From the NCBI GenBank assembly GCA_003164895.1, contig PLUL01000023.1, forward strand, positions 1 to 45,426: a stretch of DNA of 45,426 bases, written 5' to 3'. Under the pieces are notes generated by a model, which saw nothing but the letters and a program-made list of their open reading frames with translations, searched no databases and was not told where the DNA came from. The stretch is from Bacteroidota bacterium. GTDB lineage: Bacteria > Bacteroidota > Bacteroidia > Palsa-948. Below, piece by piece: positions 41,274 to 45,426 of the stretch (its first letter is position 1; each line of letters begins with the position of its first letter). A program made the translations under genes and the position numbers.

Positions 41274-41828
41274 TTATTTTTTGTATTCTGTTAATGCTCC
41301 TTTTACAGTAACTTCTATATTTTCAGCAATGTTCGTAGCCACTAATTTTGGGACTTCGATTTTGTAGTCTTTAATCGTTATAAAGAATTTGGTTTCGAAA
41401 GAAATTATCTCATCCTTGATCGTAGCAACTGCATTGATCGTAATGTCCTTTTCCACACCGTGCATAGTGAGTTTTCCGGTAACAGTAACTTTATAAGTTC
41501 CGTCTTTTTTAAAATCAGCAATCTTTTCATTTATTTTTCCAGAGAAAATTGCATAAGGATATTTATCACTCTCTAAATATTTTTCATTGAAATGTTCTTC
41601 CATCAACTTATCGTCGAAAACAAAAGCTTTGATGGTAATTTTAATAGCTACTTCTTGTGTTGCTGTATTCAGAATCGGTTTAGTACTCTTATTAATCGCA
41701 TAGATATCTTCAATCGGTCCTTTGGAGAAAAAACTAATGTCACATGTTTTACCCATATAAATTTGAGCTTTCATCATCATACTGCCTAATGACATGATTG
41801 AAACGAGGAGGATTTTTTTTGCTTGCAT
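41274..41828 (-). CDS. YceI family periplasmic protein
   Basis: A 184-residue exported protein with a signal peptide (to about MMKAQ). The lipocalin-like YceI barrel is visible: GKTCDISFFSKGPIEDIYAI, then AFVFDDKLMEEHFNEKYLES, a TVTGKLTMHGVEKDITINAV strand pair, and VPKLVATNIAENIEVTVKGA at the end. YceI proteins bind polyisoprenoids and often sit beside respiratory or cytochrome genes. It lies 74 bp upstream of the DUF5777 gene on the same strand. Confidence 0.93.
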   Translation of the reverse strand: MQAKKILLVSIMSLGSMMMKAQIYMGKTCDISFFSKGPIEDIYAINKSTKPILNTATQEVAIKITIKAFVFDDKLMEEHFNEKYLESDKYPYAIFSGKINEKIADFKKDGTYKVTVTGKLTMHGVEKDITINAVATIKDEIISFETKFFITIKDYKIEVPKLVATNIAENIEVTVKGALTEYKK

Positions 41829-41875
41829 ACAGTTTTGTTTTGTGAGTGGTTTGGTTTATTTATCTGATTTGAAAT

Positions 41876-42805
41876 TTAGTTATTAGGCGATCCGGCATCG
41901 AGCCAGCATTGGATTTTACTCTTTAATGAATCAGGAATTCCAGCTGGGTTTGGCATAAAAGTGGGGTTTCCATCTATAACTCTTGCTTTTAATGCACCGC
42001 TACTAACTTGTGCTTGCACGGCAGTATAAGTTGTGAGATCATATGGCGCAGCTGAATTACCAGCAATATGGCAACCATGCATAGTACAATATGTCTGCAT
42101 TATTGGCGAAATAGATTTTGCATAAGTTACACCGCTGCAATTTGCGTTGGCGCCATTGCTGCCAGTAATGGTTATATTATCAAGATAAATCCATTCTCCC
42201 CAATCGGAACGATTTTCAAATGCAAGCATTACTTTATGTCCACCGAGATTATTCGCAGTAATTTTATCTGTTCTCCAATCAGAAGAACCTGCCGGCACAT
42301 AACAAGGTGGAGAAGTGGTGATAATCGGAATATTTGAGAGCATAATTCCTCCTTTAAGATATATCTGGCTCCAGGTAGAACCGCCGTCAGTAGAAGCATA
42401 AACTGCAAGTGAATCGGTATAAGTGGTACTCTTAAAATTAAAAACAGCATACGCCACGTCAAAAGCAATACTCACATTCGTTGCTTGAGTAAGATCATAA
42501 ACAGCTGTCCTAAACCGATCCTTCCTGCCTGTCATGTCTGTAGTTCCATCACCGCTGCAATTATTAAAGCCGATACAGTTGTTACTATTGTGCCCAACAG
42601 TTGTAACAATTTGCCACGCTGCATCATTATCTGGATTCCAGAAAGTCCAACCAGCAGGCAGATTAGAACTACTTTCAAATCCTTCAACCATACTAAAATT
42701 AAAGGGAACAGTTGGCAATTTACCTCTATCCTTAGCGCAGGAATGAAAAATAAGAATTCCAACTATAATTAGAGGAAGTAAACGCGAAAAAATCACTTTG
42801 CTCAT
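41876..42805 (-). CDS. Lipoprotein with choice-of-anchor-J-like domain and C-terminal cytochrome-c-like domain
   Basis: A 309-residue lipoprotein: lipobox IFHSC with Cys23. Residues about 40-215 form a jelly-roll domain (EGFESSSNLPAGWTFWNPDN, AFENRSDWGEWIYLDNITI) shared with the T9SS substrate next door. The C-terminal 80 residues look like a small cytochrome c: ISPIMQTYC then CTMHGCHIAG, which is a CX4CH motif at Cys240, Cys245 and His246. A possible Met ligand lies in PTFMPNPAG (Met284), and a final helix ends WLDAGSP. CX4CH is not the usual CXXCH but is known from cytochrome c3. Haem binding is therefore likely but unproven. Confidence 0.8.
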   Translation of the reverse strand: MSKVIFSRLLPLIIVGILIFHSCAKDRGKLPTVPFNFSMVEGFESSSNLPAGWTFWNPDNDAAWQIVTTVGHNSNNCIGFNNCSGDGTTDMTGRKDRFRTAVYDLTQATNVSIAFDVAYAVFNFKSTTYTDSLAVYASTDGGSTWSQIYLKGGIMLSNIPIITTSPPCYVPAGSSDWRTDKITANNLGGHKVMLAFENRSDWGEWIYLDNITITGSNGANANCSGVTYAKSISPIMQTYCTMHGCHIAGNSAAPYDLTTYTAVQAQVSSGALKARVIDGNPTFMPNPAGIPDSLKSKIQCWLDAGSPNN

Positions 42806-42865
42806 ACCGGCAAATATTTGTAGTATATATTATAGATGGGAAAACCTATTTTTTAGTTGGGTTGA

Positions 42866-45238
42866 TTACTGAATATTTAATTTTTTAGTCCATGAATTTG
42901 TGCCATCGCTTATTTTGATAAAATACATTCCTCTTGGAAAGTCGTTTGCCTGTATTGTCCCATTGAAGGTACTTCCATTAGAAATAATATCACCTGCTTT
43001 TGCTTCTTCCCCAATTACATTATATATTGAATAATGAACTTTTCCCACACTGCTTGCACCTTCAATTGTAAATGATGTGGAAGCAGGATTAGGATAGATG
43101 CTGAATCCTGCAAGAGAGTTAATGGATTCAACACCATTTCCTTGTACATTAATATTTATATTATCAACATAAACCCATTCTCCCCAATCTGAACGATTTT
43201 CAAAAGCAAACATCACACTTGGTTTTCCTGCAAGATTTCCTAAGCCAATATTATCCGTTCTCCAATCAGAAGCAGCAGGTGTCCAGCACGACTGTGTGGT
43301 TATTGAATTTGAAAGTGAGGTTCCTCCTTTTAAATATACCCGAATCCATGTAGTGCCGCAATCTGTAGAATAATAAACGGCAAGTGTATCGGTGAACAAT
43401 TGATTCTTATAATTAAGAACAGAATAAGCCACATCAAAAGACAGACCCGAAGTATTTGTTGCGCTGGTGAAATCATAAGCAGATGTTATAAATTTATCTA
43501 TTCTGCCTGCCATATTAACGCCTGTTCCCATTCCATTACAATTATTAAATCCAATACTTTGGTTGCTATTATGTCCAGCTGTTGTAACAACTTGCCATGT
43601 TACTGAATTATCCGGATCAACCAACGTCCAACCTGTTGGAAGATTAGCACTGCTTTCAAATCCTTCCGCTAAAGGAATTGCCATAGAAGTATTTGAAACA
43701 TTAAATGTACTCTGCGACTGACCATTCAAAGGTTGCAGATTTGGTGAACCGTTTGGATTAACAACAGAGCTATAAAATGTATGTGCACCAACAGAAACTC
43801 CTGCTATTGCAGGAAGATTTACATTAATAGAAGCTCCTGATGCAAGTGATCCTGCCCATGGAGAAGTTAAAACCGGATTAGAATCATAATAGTAATTAAT
43901 GGTACAAGATGTCATTGTGGGTGTTCCCAAATTTTTAACAGTTACCTTTGGGACAAAAGAAGATGCACACATAGTTCCAGTTGGTGTGGTGATAGAAGAC
44001 ACACTTGCACTGGTACCCGTACCGGTACAACTTACTGTAACGACAGAATTCACTGCGCATCCTACATGATCTGTAACTGTCAGTGTATAGCTACCTGTTG
44101 GTAATCCGGAAATAGCTGAAGTGGTTTTACCATTACTCCATAGATAAGTATAAGGAGCAGATCCTCCGGAAACAGTTGAGGTAATACTTCCATCGCTTGC
44201 GGAACACGTTGAAGCAGGAGTAGGAGTTGTTACTGTAGACGGACCTCCAGCATCTTGTATGTTAGCAACACCAGTGGCAGTACATCCATTAACATCAGTT
44301 ACTGTTACAGTATACATGCCAATCGCCAATCCTGTAATGCTTGCAGTTGCTTTACCGTTAGACCATAGATAGGTATATCCTGATGTTCCTCCACTAGCAG
44401 ATGCGCTAGCTGTTCCAGTTGAACCTCCACAACTTGTATTTGTAGTAGTAACATTGGGTGTAATAGCAGTAGGTGCCGTAACTGTAACAGCAGAAGTTGA
44501 GGTTCCATTTGCATCATGAACAGTAACTGAATAAGTTCCGGCAGCAAGTCCTGTTGCTGTAGCAGTTGTTTGAATAGGGTTGGTATTCCACGAATAAGTA
44601 TAGGGTGCTGTACCGTTTGCAGTAGCCGTAGCCGAACCTGTATTGCTATTACTGCACTTAGAATTTACAGAAGTTGTTGTTACTGTTAGAGATGGTGCAG
44701 ATGAAGCTGCAGTTAATGTTATATTGGTTTGTTTAATTTTATCACCACTTGTACCTCCATCACCATTTGCACCTAATACGCAACTATATAAATACACTGA
44801 CCCACTTGCAGGTGCAGTCCACTTGAATGAAAAAGTTCCAGATGTGGAAGACTGATTGTGGGTGAGAGTAGTTGGAGCAGTACCAGAAGTTTTACAATTT
44901 GTGGTTACTACAGTTCCCCACGTTCCTGCATTCGTTGCAGAAGAAGTACTCCCATTCAATATTTCTACATTCAAACCATATTTAGCGGTACCAGAACCCA
45001 CAACACTAATCGTATAAGTAGTTGAAGGAACATAAGTAGTGTTTCCAGATCCAAAAGCAGGTATAGCAGAAATAACAACAGTCGGTGCTGTTCCACCTCC
45101 ATGGCATCCGGAACAAGTTCCGCCGTCAACTGGCGACCCCGAACATCCGGTAATTCCACTTGCATGCATAAGAAATGTAAACCCGGAAATAGTAGCCATT
45201 GTTGCTACTGTAAGTGAGAGTAAAATAATTCTTTTCAT
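42866..45238 (-). CDS. T9SS-secreted multidomain protein with N-terminal CXXCH, SprB repeats and sorting domain
   Basis: A 789-residue exported protein. A signal peptide (about 1-26) is followed by TCSGCHGGG (haem-type CXXCH at 42-46) and a choice-of-anchor-V/Reeler-like domain (to about 180). Three SprB-type repeats follow (YTYSWN or YTYLWSNGK, then GTYSVTVHDANG-like strands), then a CARDB-like domain. A jelly-roll domain (about 545-710) is closely similar to that in the neighbouring lipoprotein. It ends in a type A T9SS sorting domain (FSIYPNPASTSFTIEG to FPRGMYFIKISDGTNSW). It should be exported through T9SS to the cell surface. ATG 45238 is chosen for its signal peptide over an ATG 57 bp upstream. 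The remaining bases to 45426 show no gene. Confidence 0.88.
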   Translation of the reverse strand: MKRIILLSLTVATMATISGFTFLMHASGITGCSGSPVDGGTCSGCHGGGTAPTVVISAIPAFGSGNTTYVPSTTYTISVVGSGTAKYGLNVEILNGSTSSATNAGTWGTVVTTNCKTSGTAPTTLTHNQSSTSGTFSFKWTAPASGSVYLYSCVLGANGDGGTSGDKIKQTNITLTAASSAPSLTVTTTSVNSKCSNSNTGSATATANGTAPYTYSWNTNPIQTTATATGLAAGTYSVTVHDANGTSTSAVTVTAPTAITPNVTTTNTSCGGSTGTASASASGGTSGYTYLWSNGKATASITGLAIGMYTVTVTDVNGCTATGVANIQDAGGPSTVTTPTPASTCSASDGSITSTVSGGSAPYTYLWSNGKTTSAISGLPTGSYTLTVTDHVGCAVNSVVTVSCTGTGTSASVSSITTPTGTMCASSFVPKVTVKNLGTPTMTSCTINYYYDSNPVLTSPWAGSLASGASINVNLPAIAGVSVGAHTFYSSVVNPNGSPNLQPLNGQSQSTFNVSNTSMAIPLAEGFESSANLPTGWTLVDPDNSVTWQVVTTAGHNSNQSIGFNNCNGMGTGVNMAGRIDKFITSAYDFTSATNTSGLSFDVAYSVLNYKNQLFTDTLAVYYSTDCGTTWIRVYLKGGTSLSNSITTQSCWTPAASDWRTDNIGLGNLAGKPSVMFAFENRSDWGEWVYVDNININVQGNGVESINSLAGFSIYPNPASTSFTIEGASSVGKVHYSIYNVIGEEAKAGDIISNGSTFNGTIQANDFPRGMYFIKISDGTNSWTKKLNIQ

Positions 45239-45426
45239 AGGTAAAAGTTTTATTTTTTTAAGGTTGGTGTTTATATTGGTTTTATAAAAAATCACTATTT
45301 CTATGTTTTATAATTCAAAGGGCTATGGACACTTTTTTGTAGTTCAAAATATTTTGTCTCAATTATGATTTATGTCATTATTTGTTGTACCATTTCATGT
45401 TATACTTGTTTAGTTTCACTACGTTG

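Overview
The window is a chromosomal segment of a Bacteroidota bacterium, probably an uncultured or environmental lineage near the Sphingobacteriia/Chitinophagia/Flavobacteriia. The evidence is low GC, TANNTTTG-like -7 promoter boxes, a type IX secretion (T9SS) C-terminal sorting domain, SprB repeats, a PafA phosphatase, FloA/NfeD, a GluP-type sugar permease, and a purH-mreBCD-mrdA-rodA block. It is mostly housekeeping and envelope biology with three accessory-looking patches.

Layout. 1-43: 5' part of tRNA-Arg(ACG), minus strand. 68-1872 (minus): floA, nfeD, clpS. 1918-7335 (minus): a 1805-residue periplasmic protein with TPR, beta-propeller, CRD-like domain, coiled coil and three SPOR domains. 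7487-9379 (minus): a coiled-coil lipoprotein, then an ECF sigma factor with a small Cys/His-rich membrane protein. 9487-12931 (minus): a tightly coupled group of saccharopine-dehydrogenase-like enzyme, MFS sugar permease, RRM protein and secreted protein. 12980-14344 (minus): MATE transporter. 14345-14948: a gene-free stretch filled by a degenerate array of 23 units of about 21 bp that includes GC-rich palindromes. 14949-16605 (plus): the scar of a restriction-modification locus, with a truncated methyltransferase, an intact HNH nuclease, a small protein and the 3' end of a restriction endonuclease. 16661-18547 (minus): LTA-synthase-family phosphotransferase.

18625-22269 (plus): an operon opening with a ribulose-phosphate-3-epimerase-like enzyme fused to two CBS domains, then a DAHP-synthase-family enzyme and a KdsC-type phosphatase, followed by DUF423, NTF2-like and DUF1801-like genes. 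The first three look like a self-contained 3-deoxy-ulosonic-acid pathway and are my leading candidate for something undescribed. 22273-24261 (minus): DUF983 protein and PafA-type phosphatase. 24328-29855 (plus): a TMTC-like membrane glycosyltransferase with TPRs, then mfd. 29858-31447 (minus): FtsX/MacB-type permease and a small membrane protein. 31613-38819 (plus): purH and the rod-shape/elongasome cluster. 38806-39756 (minus): 2-hydroxyacid dehydrogenase. 39898-45238 (minus): four exported proteins (DUF5777 barrel with SH3 domain, YceI, a lipoprotein with a cytochrome-c-like C terminus, and a T9SS substrate with an N-terminal CXXCH), which suggests a surface haem/electron-transfer module.

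Functions are assigned from visible motifs and recalled family features. No database search or structure prediction was run.
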